A stretch of DNA of 64,000 nucleotides from Stenotrophomonas sepilia (GTDB taxonomy: Bacteria; Pseudomonadota; Gammaproteobacteria; Xanthomonadales; Xanthomonadaceae). A program made the position numbers and the translations under genes. Under the pieces are notes generated by a model. It was not told the origin of the DNA and ran no database searches. It was given only the letters and a program-made list of their open reading frames with translations. The stretch is from the NCBI RefSeq assembly GCF_003244875.1, contig NZ_LXXZ01000040.1, positions 62,001 through 126,000 on the forward strand, in the 5' to 3' direction. Numbering within the stretch: position 1 is the stretch's first letter; every line of letters starts with the position of its first letter. Positions 25,068 to 33,042 of the stretch are shown here, piece after piece.

Positions 25068-25985
25068 TCACTGTTTCGAACGTTTTCGTTTGGGCTGAAC
25101 ATCAGTAGCTATGCGAGATTCTTCGGATCGTTTGAGTGCCGCCTCTAGCTGCGTCGGCAGATCTCGAAGGCTCGAAATTTGCCCCTCGAGAGCGTCACAT
25201 CTGCCGCGCAGGATGTCCGCAGACTGGGTGGCCGTAGCTGCCGCCGACTGGGCGGCTTGGATATCCTGGCGTAGCTGGTTTTCAAGGGCCCTGTGGTGTT
25301 CGGAGGCCTTGCTTAGCTGCGCTTGGAGTTCCTTGACCTCCTGACGTGCTCGATCGACGTCGCTCAGTGTCCGATTCTCGACAGATCTGACGTACTCGGT
25401 CCAGTCTTCCCGCTCAGATTTCGCCGTCTCTAGGGCTTCATGAAGCCGGACGTCAAGTTGCTGTCTCGCTTCCTCAGTTCGATCGGCTCTTCTAAGCTCG
25501 AGGTCTCGCTGCTCTGCGAGTTCTGAGATCTGCAGACGGAGCTGGTCAACCAGCTGCTGCAGCTCTGCAGCTTGTGTCGATGCGATCCTCTCGCCAGTGA
25601 TTGCAGCGTCACGCTCTGAACGGACTTGCGTCAGCTCGTCAGCTATAAGCCGGGATTCTGCCTCCTGTGCATCACGCTGGGCGGCCAACGACTGCTTAGC
25701 CTCTGCAAGCTCTCGATGGGCGACCTCCCGTGCATGCTTCAACGCCAACTCCCACCATTGCCCGGCGAGTTCCGCCAACACCGCTGGCGCATCGTCCAGG
25801 TCCGGCCGCGCTGGCTGCAGGCGCGTACCGAGTTGGTTCCACCACGTTTCCAGCCAGCGAGTCACGGTGTTCGGCGAGCCGGTCCCCAGGTGAGCCCGGA
25901 TCCGCTCAACGGTCGGGCGCTCGCCCTTGGCCACCAGCTCGTCGGCGGCGGTGTGGACGTCGGATTCGGTGATGCCGCGGGCCAT
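25068..25985 (-). CDS. KfrA-like coiled-coil DNA-binding protein
   Basis: 305 residues from the ATG at 25985, supported by GGAG 9 nt upstream. The N-terminal 110 residues match the plasmid KfrA_N domain: GITESDVHTAADELVAKGER, then PTVERIRAHLGTGSPNTVTR and a Trp-rich LETWWNQL. The remaining two thirds are a long Ala/Glu/Gln/Arg-rich coiled coil (about residues 110-290) with a basic tail (KRKRSKQ). KfrA of RK2/R751 is an autoregulated, plasmid-organising DNA-binding protein. Here it is divergent from a tyrosine recombinase, with two palindromes between, suggesting that it controls or assists recombination. Longer upstream frames read into the recombinase and are not credible. Confidence 0.85.
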   Translation of the reverse strand: MARGITESDVHTAADELVAKGERPTVERIRAHLGTGSPNTVTRWLETWWNQLGTRLQPARPDLDDAPAVLAELAGQWWELALKHAREVAHRELAEAKQSLAAQRDAQEAESRLIADELTQVRSERDAAITGERIASTQAAELQQLVDQLRLQISELAEQRDLELRRADRTEEARQQLDVRLHEALETAKSEREDWTEYVRSVENRTLSDVDRARQEVKELQAQLSKASEHHRALENQLRQDIQAAQSAAATATQSADILRGRCDALEGQISSLRDLPTQLEAALKRSEESRIATDVQPKRKRSKQ

Positions 25986-26031
25986 GCGAAGTCTCCAGTA
26001 CTGACGCCCTACTCTGCTGGTAACGTACTCG

Positions 26032-26091
26032 CGATAAGTGATGATTATCGTGAGTAGACACGTTGATTCATAGCGTACATTACATACTATG
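26032..26091. promoter_or_regulatory. Divergent control region with two palindromes
   Basis: Between the KfrA-like and recombinase starts lie CGATAA-N7-TTATCG (26032-26050) and CATAG-N13-CTATG (26069-26091). The second includes the recombinase ATG. The interval is AT-rich for this genome. Both are plausible operators for the KfrA-like protein or the recombinase; which protein binds is not shown by sequence. Confidence 0.5.
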
Positions 26092-27177
26092 AAGCAGAAC
26101 TCCACATCTTCGACCTTGTCAGCAACTGTCGCGCACTTGGTTTTGCCGGGGCAGCTGGCCGAGCAAGCCGCCGAGGCGGTGCGTGAACTGCTGGCCGAAG
26201 CGGCTGCGGCCAACACTACCCGTAGCTATGCCACTGCCCTGCGCTACTGGGCCGGCTGGCACCAGGGACGCTACGGGATCGAGCTGGCGCTGCCGGTCAG
26301 CGAGGCGGTGGTGATCCAGTTCTTGGTCGACCATATCCAGCGCAAGAGCAAGGCCGAACTGATCAGCGAGCTGCCGTCGGCGCTAGACCAGGCGCTCGTG
26401 GCCGCAGGGCTCAAGGCTAGGATCGGGCCGTTGAAGCTGTCGACCGTGGTCCAGCGCGTGGCCGTGCTGTCCACTGCCCACAAGCTCAAGCGGCTGGCCA
26501 ATCCTTGCGAGCTGCCTAGTGTCCGCACCCTGCTCAGCCGTGCCCGACGTGCCGCGGTGAAACGGGGGGAGCGGCCGACCAAGAAGACCGCCATTACCCG
26601 TGCCGAGCTCGAGGCCATGCTTGCCACCTGCGATGACACCCTGGAGGGCCTACGCGACCGCGCCCTGCTCTGCTTCGGCTTTGCCAGCGGCGGGCGGCGG
26701 CGCAGTGAGATCGCCGCCGCAGAGATGCGGGACTTGCGCAGGGTCGGTGAGGACGACTACATCTACCGGCTGGAGTACTCCAAGACGCAGCAGGCGGGCG
26801 TCACGGCGGATTCGACGCCAGACAAGCCAATCTTGGGGCGCAGTGCCGAAGCGCTCACGGCTTGGCTGGAGGCGGCAAGGATTCATGATGGGGCGATCTT
26901 CCGGCGAGTTTGGAAGAATCGGGTTGGGTCTGCCCTCCTCCCTGGCTCGGTGGCCACCATTGTAAAGCGGCGGGCTACTCTGGCTGGACTGAAGGGGAAT
27001 TTTGGGGCACATAGCCTAAGGTCGGGCTTTATTACCGAGGCGGGTAAGCAAGGGGTGCCCTTGCCTGCAGTGATGGCAATGACGGAGCATCGCTCCGTTG
27101 CGAGTGTGATTGGGTATTTTCAAGCGGGCGCGGCTGAGGATAACCCTGCCGCACGCTTACTGAAGGACGCGATGTAA
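26089..27177 (+). CDS. Tyrosine recombinase / integrase
   Basis: 362 residues. An N-terminal SAM-like core-binding domain (SYATALRYWAGWH) is followed by a catalytic domain with all expected residues: Arg in SGGRRRSEIAA, Lys in YSKTQQ, H-x-x-R in HSLRSGFI, His in MTEHRS, and the nucleophile Tyr in VIGYF. It is therefore probably active. It is not XerC or XerD (too long, and with a distinct N-terminus) and most resembles integrases of genomic islands. It is divergent from the KfrA-like gene. The OLD-type nuclease gene begins 43 nt downstream. It is the likely mobility gene of this accessory block, but I could not identify its att core. Confidence 0.92.
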   Translation: MKQNSTSSTLSATVAHLVLPGQLAEQAAEAVRELLAEAAAANTTRSYATALRYWAGWHQGRYGIELALPVSEAVVIQFLVDHIQRKSKAELISELPSALDQALVAAGLKARIGPLKLSTVVQRVAVLSTAHKLKRLANPCELPSVRTLLSRARRAAVKRGERPTKKTAITRAELEAMLATCDDTLEGLRDRALLCFGFASGGRRRSEIAAAEMRDLRRVGEDDYIYRLEYSKTQQAGVTADSTPDKPILGRSAEALTAWLEAARIHDGAIFRRVWKNRVGSALLPGSVATIVKRRATLAGLKGNFGAHSLRSGFITEAGKQGVPLPAVMAMTEHRSVASVIGYFQAGAAEDNPAARLLKDAM

Positions 27178-27219
27178 TTACCCGCTCCTGTTCGTAGGGG
27201 CGCTATTCCAGGAGGGAAC

Positions 27220-29067
27220 ATGAGATTTCGGCTGGACAAGATCATTGTCAAGAATTTCAAGCGCATTGAGACACTTGAAGTTGATCTCAGCCCTATCACT
27301 GCGCTGGTAGGGGGCAATACATGTGGCAAGAGCAGCGCGCTTCAGGCTGCACAGCTTGGCGTCTCAATATTGCAGGCGGCTTTCCGCAGAAAAAGGGCGG
27401 ACGGCACCTTTGAATTTCTTGGGACCGTCGCAAACGATGCCGTACTCTTTAGGCCGACTGATCGGCTTCTTGACCTGCGCCGCGGTGAGCCTGCAACGCA
27501 AAGCCTGGGATTTTCGGTTGCTTATCTAGGCGTCGACTTGGATGCCGGTGCCGACAAGCAACTCACTATCGGAGTGCATCGAGGGAAGAACGCCAACATC
27601 GCGATCACTCGCACTGGTGATAACGACTTGGCCGGGTTGCTCGCAGACCCTGAACACCCCTTTTCGATTCTGACCCCAGGCCTTTCAGGTATACCGCTTA
27701 GAGAAGAGTGGCGTACGAAGGGAGCGATTGATGCGGCCGTCATGCACGGGGACGCGAATCTTTACCTTCGTACTGTCCTCGATCACTTATTCACGCGAGA
27801 TTTGGACGAAACTGCCAGGGCCGCTTGGCGCAAGAGCAGAGACATAAACATTCTTCCGCCTGACAGTGGGTGGAAGACATTCTCCACGCTTCTGGATCAC
27901 TGCTACCCGGGTAGTCGTGTCATTGTCGGGCATAATCCACAACACGATAGGTATGTCTACGTAGAAGTTGAATTTGAAAGCTCGCGCGTTACTCTCGATA
28001 TGGCCTCCACGGGGATGCTTCAGGTCATTCAGATCATCGCGTATACCTGCTTCTATGCGCCACCTCTCCTGCTGCTTGATGAGCCCGATGCGCACTTGCA
28101 TGCAGACAGTCAAGGCCGCCTATATGAGGCGCTAAAGGGGGTCGCTTCCGCCACCCAGACGCGTATTCTCTTTGCCAGTCATTCGCCTCAACTGATCCAG
28201 CGGATCATGTATGACCCGAACTCTACGGTTGTATGGATGAGTGATGGCGCCAAGGTGCCAGTTGACGCTACCCAGCGACCAGCCATTCCGATATTGATGA
28301 CGCTTGGCGCGCTCTCTGTGGGGGCAGATGCCTTCGACCCTGCGAGGCCAATGATACTCATGACAGAGGATAAGTTGGCCAGGCCTGTGACTGTATTGGC
28401 GAAGGCCAATGGTGCTCCGGAGAACATTGCTGTTCTCTCCTACAACGGCTGCGGAAATCTTCCGGCGGCAAGGCTACTGGCAAACATGATCACTGACATG
28501 CGGCCAGACGCACGAATCATCATTCATCGAGATAGAGACTTTAGGACAGAGCAGGAGATGCAGTTCGAGCTGTCCGTTGCCGATGCGGAAAGGCAGCGTA
28601 ATGGAATCGTGCGGGTGAAAGAAGTCTTTACGCCTTTTAACGATGTGGAGCATTCCTTCGCCCAGCCGAGTCACCTCAAGGCCGTATTTCAGCAGCTCGA
28701 TCCTGACATGATTGATGCTGCGATTACGGATGTCACAGCACTGAGGCGCGACGATTTGGTCAATGCCGCGCGTGTAGCTCGCGAGATAATTCGCGGGTCA
28801 ATCTATGAGGTTCCTCGAAAGCGCGCAAAGCCCGAGTGGGCGGTGTCTGGCATGCCGGACATCGCGCCATCTGTCAATCGCTTCCTTCCGGCAAATGGTC
28901 TTATGCCGGTATCCTTTGAAAATGCGCACGGAAAGCTATTGATGGATGGGCTCCGTCCCAAAATTCATCACTACGTAGGAGGTGCCTCTCAAATTTCGGA
29001 CGCGCGGATCTACACGATCACAGCACACCTTCGCACCCCTGCTTGGCAAGAAGCATTCGGGGCATGA
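27220..29067 (+). CDS. OLD-family ATPase with C-terminal TOPRIM nuclease domain
   Basis: 615 residues. An ABC/SMC-type ATPase is shown by the N-terminal IIVKNFKRIETLEVDL, Walker A GGNTCGKSS (31-39), a signature-like MASTG (261-265), Walker B LLLLDEPDAHLH (283-294) and the switch His in FASHSPQL. A TOPRIM domain follows, with its Glu in MTEDK (Glu383) and the DxD in IIIHRDRDF (Asp438/Asp440). This is the overcoming-lysogenization-defect architecture shared by GajA of Gabija and other anti-phage nucleases. There is no UvrD/GajB partner; instead a PD-(D/E)XK candidate lies 183 nt downstream. Codon usage is more AT-rich than in flanking genes, suggesting transfer. A defence role is inference. Confidence 0.88.
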   Translation: MRFRLDKIIVKNFKRIETLEVDLSPITALVGGNTCGKSSALQAAQLGVSILQAAFRRKRADGTFEFLGTVANDAVLFRPTDRLLDLRRGEPATQSLGFSVAYLGVDLDAGADKQLTIGVHRGKNANIAITRTGDNDLAGLLADPEHPFSILTPGLSGIPLREEWRTKGAIDAAVMHGDANLYLRTVLDHLFTRDLDETARAAWRKSRDINILPPDSGWKTFSTLLDHCYPGSRVIVGHNPQHDRYVYVEVEFESSRVTLDMASTGMLQVIQIIAYTCFYAPPLLLLDEPDAHLHADSQGRLYEALKGVASATQTRILFASHSPQLIQRIMYDPNSTVVWMSDGAKVPVDATQRPAIPILMTLGALSVGADAFDPARPMILMTEDKLARPVTVLAKANGAPENIAVLSYNGCGNLPAARLLANMITDMRPDARIIIHRDRDFRTEQEMQFELSVADAERQRNGIVRVKEVFTPFNDVEHSFAQPSHLKAVFQQLDPDMIDAAITDVTALRRDDLVNAARVAREIIRGSIYEVPRKRAKPEWAVSGMPDIAPSVNRFLPANGLMPVSFENAHGKLLMDGLRPKIHHYVGGASQISDARIYTITAHLRTPAWQEAFGA

Positions 29068-29250
29068 GAGACGTTGCCGTCCGAAGTGCAGGAGTTACTA
29101 TCCATGAGAAAAGTGCGATGCTGATTGCGCATCCATCTTGCTCGGCCTCGCCCCAGGGGAAAAGACGGCGTCCGAGTGGCGACCAACTAGGGGTTGATTG
29201 GAGGCTCTTCTTGAACTGGGTTCTACTGTTAGGGATTTGACGGGGGGAGT

Positions 29251-30528
29251 ATGAAGTTCGGCTACAGCGAAGATGAGGTCCATGCACACATTTATGCCAA
29301 GGGGATCGAGGCGCTCATCGTCGACTCTAAAGAATTGGATGATGCGTTGAGTGTTGCTATGCCGGTCGATGAAGGGGATGGGCAAGAGGGTGGAGAGTTT
29401 GCATTTTGGAAGATTATCAAGCAGCGCGTTCTAGAGAGAATTCAGCGAATTCATTGTAGCGTGCGCCATGGAAGGTTCATCGGGTCAAAAGTCAAGCTCC
29501 CAATTGATAGAAGTCGGCCGATGGAGCTGGATCTGCTTGGCGCACACGATGACGGCATATTCGTGCTCGAGCTGAAAGTTGACCGCTCGTCTGAGCGGAA
29601 TGCATTCTCGGAACTTCTCGCGTATAGCCACTACATCGCCCAGATGTTCGCTATGTCCGGTCCGGAAGACATCACTAACGTTCTCGTTGCGCCGATGGAC
29701 GTCAAGATCACCCGACAGGCGTTCTTGTACGATCTAATCGTCACCAATCGCAATGTCATCGTTTACAATCCTGTCCTAAAGGGCAGCACGCTGGATAGCC
29801 TGGAGCTTCAGCTTTTCGTCCCGACTGACGAGGAGTTTAGATTCTTCGCCAATCGACTTTTGTCGCATGATGCGATGGCGTGCGTGGTTGCTTCATTCCC
29901 AGACCTGGACGGGTGGTACGACAGCAAAGGGAGCTCGGTTAATGACTATACCAAGAAGTTTCTTGGCGGTCTCGCGGGGTACGCCTCTCAGCTCATGGAG
30001 GCTGAGCAATTGCATGGGTTTGCATATATTCGAAAATACTGGCCGGAGCTGCCCTTTCCTTACAAGAATGCACTGATTCTTTGCGCAATAAATCCATTCT
30101 TGGTTGCGGATCCGGATCGTGCGAATGCGATTACCGAGCAGCTTTCGGAAGATGGTATTTCGGCACTTCTGGAGAGTCCTGAGTACTCTTTCTATGGTCG
30201 CGTTATCCGGCTTGCACAGCGCGCAATTGCGGACAGTCTTGCGCATGGGCAAAGATCAGAGATAGAACTCCCGCATTGGCCAAGCATGATCAGATCGATC
30301 GTTGAAACGGCTACTTGCACTAACTTCGCCTTCCGCCCTACTGGCCTCTTTCGGGAAGCCTATGTCGCCCACATAAACCGTCTGCACGAACAGAATTCGG
30401 GAGGGCAAGTGCATGATCTATCAAGGGTGAAAGGCGAAGACATCAACAATTGGCTGAAGGCCTGGATGTTCATGGAAATGTGTGGGTTCGATGATTCTCA
30501 GGAGATGGAAGAGGAGAACATGGAATGA
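29251..30528 (+). CDS. PD-(D/E)XK nuclease-fold protein
   Basis: 425 residues. About residues 85-125 form a restriction-endonuclease core: MELDLLGAHDDGIFVLELKV supplies Asp94 and the E-x-K pair Glu107/Lys109, followed by helix FSELLAYSHYI. The N-terminal 80 residues and the alpha-helical C-terminal half (including QLFVPTDEEF and a long helical stretch to an acidic EMEEENME tail) have no other domain I recognise. Position after the OLD-type ATPase-TOPRIM gene suggests a two-nuclease system, although the 183-nt gap may hold a separate promoter. Low GC and rare codons agree with horizontal transfer. It could also act alone as a nucleic-acid-binding repair nuclease. Confidence 0.72.
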   Translation: MKFGYSEDEVHAHIYAKGIEALIVDSKELDDALSVAMPVDEGDGQEGGEFAFWKIIKQRVLERIQRIHCSVRHGRFIGSKVKLPIDRSRPMELDLLGAHDDGIFVLELKVDRSSERNAFSELLAYSHYIAQMFAMSGPEDITNVLVAPMDVKITRQAFLYDLIVTNRNVIVYNPVLKGSTLDSLELQLFVPTDEEFRFFANRLLSHDAMACVVASFPDLDGWYDSKGSSVNDYTKKFLGGLAGYASQLMEAEQLHGFAYIRKYWPELPFPYKNALILCAINPFLVADPDRANAITEQLSEDGISALLESPEYSFYGRVIRLAQRAIADSLAHGQRSEIELPHWPSMIRSIVETATCTNFAFRPTGLFREAYVAHINRLHEQNSGGQVHDLSRVKGEDINNWLKAWMFMEMCGFDDSQEMEEENME

Positions 30529-30609
30529 GACAAGCCTGAGAGATCGGGCAAATCAAGGGAGCCGCGATTCTGCTCAAGGGTGGCGCTTAGGAGCCGAGCC
30601 CATAAGGCG

Positions 30610-30620
30610 CCCCCCCCCCC
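30610..30620. repeat. Homopolymer tract of 11 C
   Basis: Eleven consecutive C between the convergent nuclease and HEPN-like genes, followed by TTT. It lies outside both reading frames. Tracts of this length are slippage-prone in replication and error-prone in sequencing. Confidence 0.8.
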
Positions 30621-30640
30621 TTTGGTCTGATTCGTCTCGG

Positions 30641-31756
30641 CTAGTGGTTCCCATTCCACTTCGCCTGAAATTCCCTGACCCCCGCAAGAAATGATGCGCT
30701 ATGACTACCATGTAGCAGAAATGCAAATATGCCGGGCAGAGACCTCCGTAAATGAATAAGGTCATCCCAGAAATTGGGAGGAAATGGGAAGTCGCCGAAT
30801 CGGTTTCGTGGATGAAATGCGGTGATACGCCCCTGATAGAATTCTTCGAAGTACTTGTATGAAGAATCTGGAGGATCAAAGTCGAAATGTGAATCAAAAG
30901 TGTCGTGCAACCACCGCGCCGCATCGCTGGCGGATGGACTGGGGTTCCCGTCCTCTCGAAGGCGTTGCAAGACCAGCTGAAATGAGCACTCCAGCGCTAC
31001 GTACAGGCTCATGAGAGCTTCCGCGCCAAATTCTGGATGTTGCGACAGCATGTCGCTCTTGATCAACGCAGAAAGACCTCGCAACAGAACGAAGTCCGTG
31101 GGACGTAAGCGCTCCCAGGTACTCGCCAAGCGTTCCAGCTCAAGTCTCGTGGGGTCAAAGGTCGAAATTCTTTCCTCGGCTTTCTGGGTGAATCCGTTAG
31201 CGATGTGGGTTCGCAATGGCCAGCGACCTACATCCTTAATTAGATCAACAATTGCATTTCGGCCGAGCGAACTACTGAGGTCAACAGTCGCTGGATCCAG
31301 CAAGAACGTGGGCTCTTGGAGTGGGTAGAGTATGGGGGTTGGCTCATCCTGCCTTTCGCACATCACCATGCTTCCCATAAGGCGAATCTCCTCGGGAAAC
31401 GACCAGCCGAATTCGTCAAAGCTCGACTCTTCAAAGTAGTGAGTCCAGCTGAAGCCCTTCGTGACAAGCGTGGCAATGCTCTCGTCTGCATGAAAGAAGC
31501 CTTTGGGGAGAGCTATCTGCCCGTAAGGGTACATCCCCCTATGTGAGAAGAGCCGTACTCGAATAACTTCACTGTGTCGGAGACGGTACCAGCTCTGTTC
31601 TGTATTGAATGCGGGCTTCAATTTGCGACTCTCGCGTAATTTTCGAAGGGTGGGCGCGCAATTTTGGGAAGCTTCGCGCACACTTTGCGGTCCATTCTTG
31701 CCTAATTTATGGCTTTCCGCTCTAGCTGTCAGTGCGCCCGTTTTGGTGGATTGCAC
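30641..31756 (-). CDS. Unknown protein with HEPN-like C-terminal domain
   Basis: 371 residues from a GTG at 31756 with only a weak ribosome site; the true start may be further in. The N-terminal 230 residues are of unknown type. The C-terminal 130 residues are helical, with MSLYVALECSFQLVL, then EEFYQGRITAFHPRNRFG and DDLIHLRRSLPGIFAFLLHG. The Arg310-x4-His315 motif in a Y-x-x-R-x-x-x-x-H-P setting resembles the catalytic motif of HEPN RNases (ApeA-type and related), which act in anti-phage and toxin systems. The gene converges on the PD-(D/E)XK gene. Assignment to HEPN is by pattern and needs a profile search. No partner nucleotidyltransferase is present. Confidence 0.5.
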   Translation of the reverse strand: MQSTKTGALTARAESHKLGKNGPQSVREASQNCAPTLRKLRESRKLKPAFNTEQSWYRLRHSEVIRVRLFSHRGMYPYGQIALPKGFFHADESIATLVTKGFSWTHYFEESSFDEFGWSFPEEIRLMGSMVMCERQDEPTPILYPLQEPTFLLDPATVDLSSSLGRNAIVDLIKDVGRWPLRTHIANGFTQKAEERISTFDPTRLELERLASTWERLRPTDFVLLRGLSALIKSDMLSQHPEFGAEALMSLYVALECSFQLVLQRLREDGNPSPSASDAARWLHDTFDSHFDFDPPDSSYKYFEEFYQGRITAFHPRNRFGDFPFPPNFWDDLIHLRRSLPGIFAFLLHGSHSASFLAGVREFQAKWNGNH

Positions 31757-32319
31757 AGCAGCTCAGCGATTGAGGATGACTTGCCCACTCTTCTCCCAAT
31801 GATTCTGTGCCGGGAGAGAGGTGGCACCAGGGTGTGGCTGCTCGGGCGCCGCTCGAAGGTGGAAGACGGTCAATGGGGCGCGCCGTCATCCTTCAGCTAT
31901 TTGAACGCCATGGATCGTCAAGATCAGCTTGGAGCGAGCGCGCCCTACCCCCGATAAATCTTCCTAATCCATGGATGACCTTGGCCTACTGCGGTCTTTG
32001 GGCCCTGGGGCCAGGGGTTGAACTTAGAATTCAGCCCTTGGCGCAGTTGGCTCCACGAGCTAGATTTCTCCAAGCTCCTTGAGCACGACTTGCCCCTCTG
32101 TAGGAATCCAACCAGCAGCTGATCTCCCGCCACCTTTCGGCCCATTTGCTTATTGAGGTAGCTTGCCTGCAGACGCGCATGGGCCATAGTCCTCTGCCAG
32201 GGTATCCAGTGCGACGACAAGGTGATCACGAGTGAGCAGAAGGTTAAGGATGCTCATGGCGGACTCGTCTAGATGTTCGCAGACTATCGCCTTCCACTCG
32301 CCTTCCTGTCCAGACTGCC
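31757..32319. other. Intergenic region without a supported gene
   Basis: About 560 nt. Short frames exist on both strands but none has a convincing start or recognisable product. A minus-strand stretch ending near 32161 encodes EWKAIVCEHLDESAM and looks protein-like but lacks a start codon in frame, so it may be a gene fragment. No terminator or promoter is evident. Confidence 0.5.
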
Positions 32320-32595
32320 ATGACCTCCGAGATCACAGAAATCCTTGATCGCCTCCATGTATGCGAGTCCACACTTGAGATGCATCGCGGCTACCTCAAG
32401 GCAATGGAGTATGCGCTGCGGGTTTCGTTTCTAACACACCAAAATCCGGGAATTCTGCTTGACACATGGGCGAGATTGCTCCCCTCGATCGCTCAAGTTC
32501 CCGAGAGAGATGGCGGCCAGGAATTTGCGGCCGCATTTCAGCAATCCCTGACACTTCTCACTGAGCAGATTGGCGCGGAGTGCAATAGGCCTTAA
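32320..32595 (+). CDS. Small helical hypothetical protein
   Basis: 91 residues. An amphipathic helix pair is predicted (TSEITEILDRLHVCESTLEM, then YLKAMEYALR) followed by LLDTWARLLPSIAQV, giving a coiled-coil-like soluble protein. No domain recognised. It lies in the low-GC accessory block, transcribed away from the HEPN-like gene. Start choice (ATG at 32320) is the first in frame and is not supported by a strong Shine-Dalgarno. Confidence 0.5.
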   Translation: MTSEITEILDRLHVCESTLEMHRGYLKAMEYALRVSFLTHQNPGILLDTWARLLPSIAQVPERDGGQEFAAAFQQSLTLLTEQIGAECNRP

Positions 32596-32662
32596 GCGGC
32601 AAGAAGTACGTACCAACGAGCCGAATCGGGTACGCCTGAGTGAAAGCCTGAGTGTAAATAGG

Positions 32663-32911
32663 TCAATCAAAGCGCTTTGTATAACGCTCAGGCAACGGAT
32701 CCCGCGCCGGCAATCCGGCGAGATATGCTTCAAGAGCAGCAATGGCTTGGGCGTAGTGAATCGCCATGTCAATCATCTCAAGCCCCTGAAATGAGCCTGT
32801 GTTCCAGATCTTGTCGCTCTCCGCTGACGTCAGCTTCTGGCCCAGCTTGGCGTCCATCGCCGATTCCGTTGCCGCAGACAACAGCCGATTCCGCACCGAT
32901 GGTGTTGCCAT
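32663..32911 (-). CDS. Small hypothetical protein
   Basis: 82 residues from the ATG at 32911; a longer N-terminus from 32995 overlaps a hairpin and is unlikely. It is helical, with DAKLGQKLTSAESDKIWNTG and an Ala-rich AIHYAQAIAALEAYLAGLP. No domain recognised. It is the last gene before core-like sequence resumes with the autotransporter, and it may mark the right edge of the accessory block. Confidence 0.5.
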   Translation of the reverse strand: MATPSVRNRLLSAATESAMDAKLGQKLTSAESDKIWNTGSFQGLEMIDMAIHYAQAIAALEAYLAGLPARDPLPERYTKRFD

Positions 32912-32991
32912 GGCAGGATCATCCCACGAATCAGCCTGGGCAGCAGGCACGCCCCTGGATGCCCTGCTCGACTGCGGTGCTCGCTGGGGCG

Positions 32992-33022
32992 CCATCAGAT
33001 GCGGGGTCGCCGCATCTGATGG
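32992..33022 (-). terminator. Strong hairpin after the autotransporter gene
   Basis: A perfect 13-bp stem (CCATCAGATGCGG / CCGCATCTGATGG) with a GGTCG loop, 20 nt after the autotransporter stop. No clear U-tract follows on the minus strand, so it may act as a terminator or as an mRNA 3' stabiliser. Confidence 0.65.
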
Positions 33023-33042
33023 AGGACACCGGCGGCTCGCCC

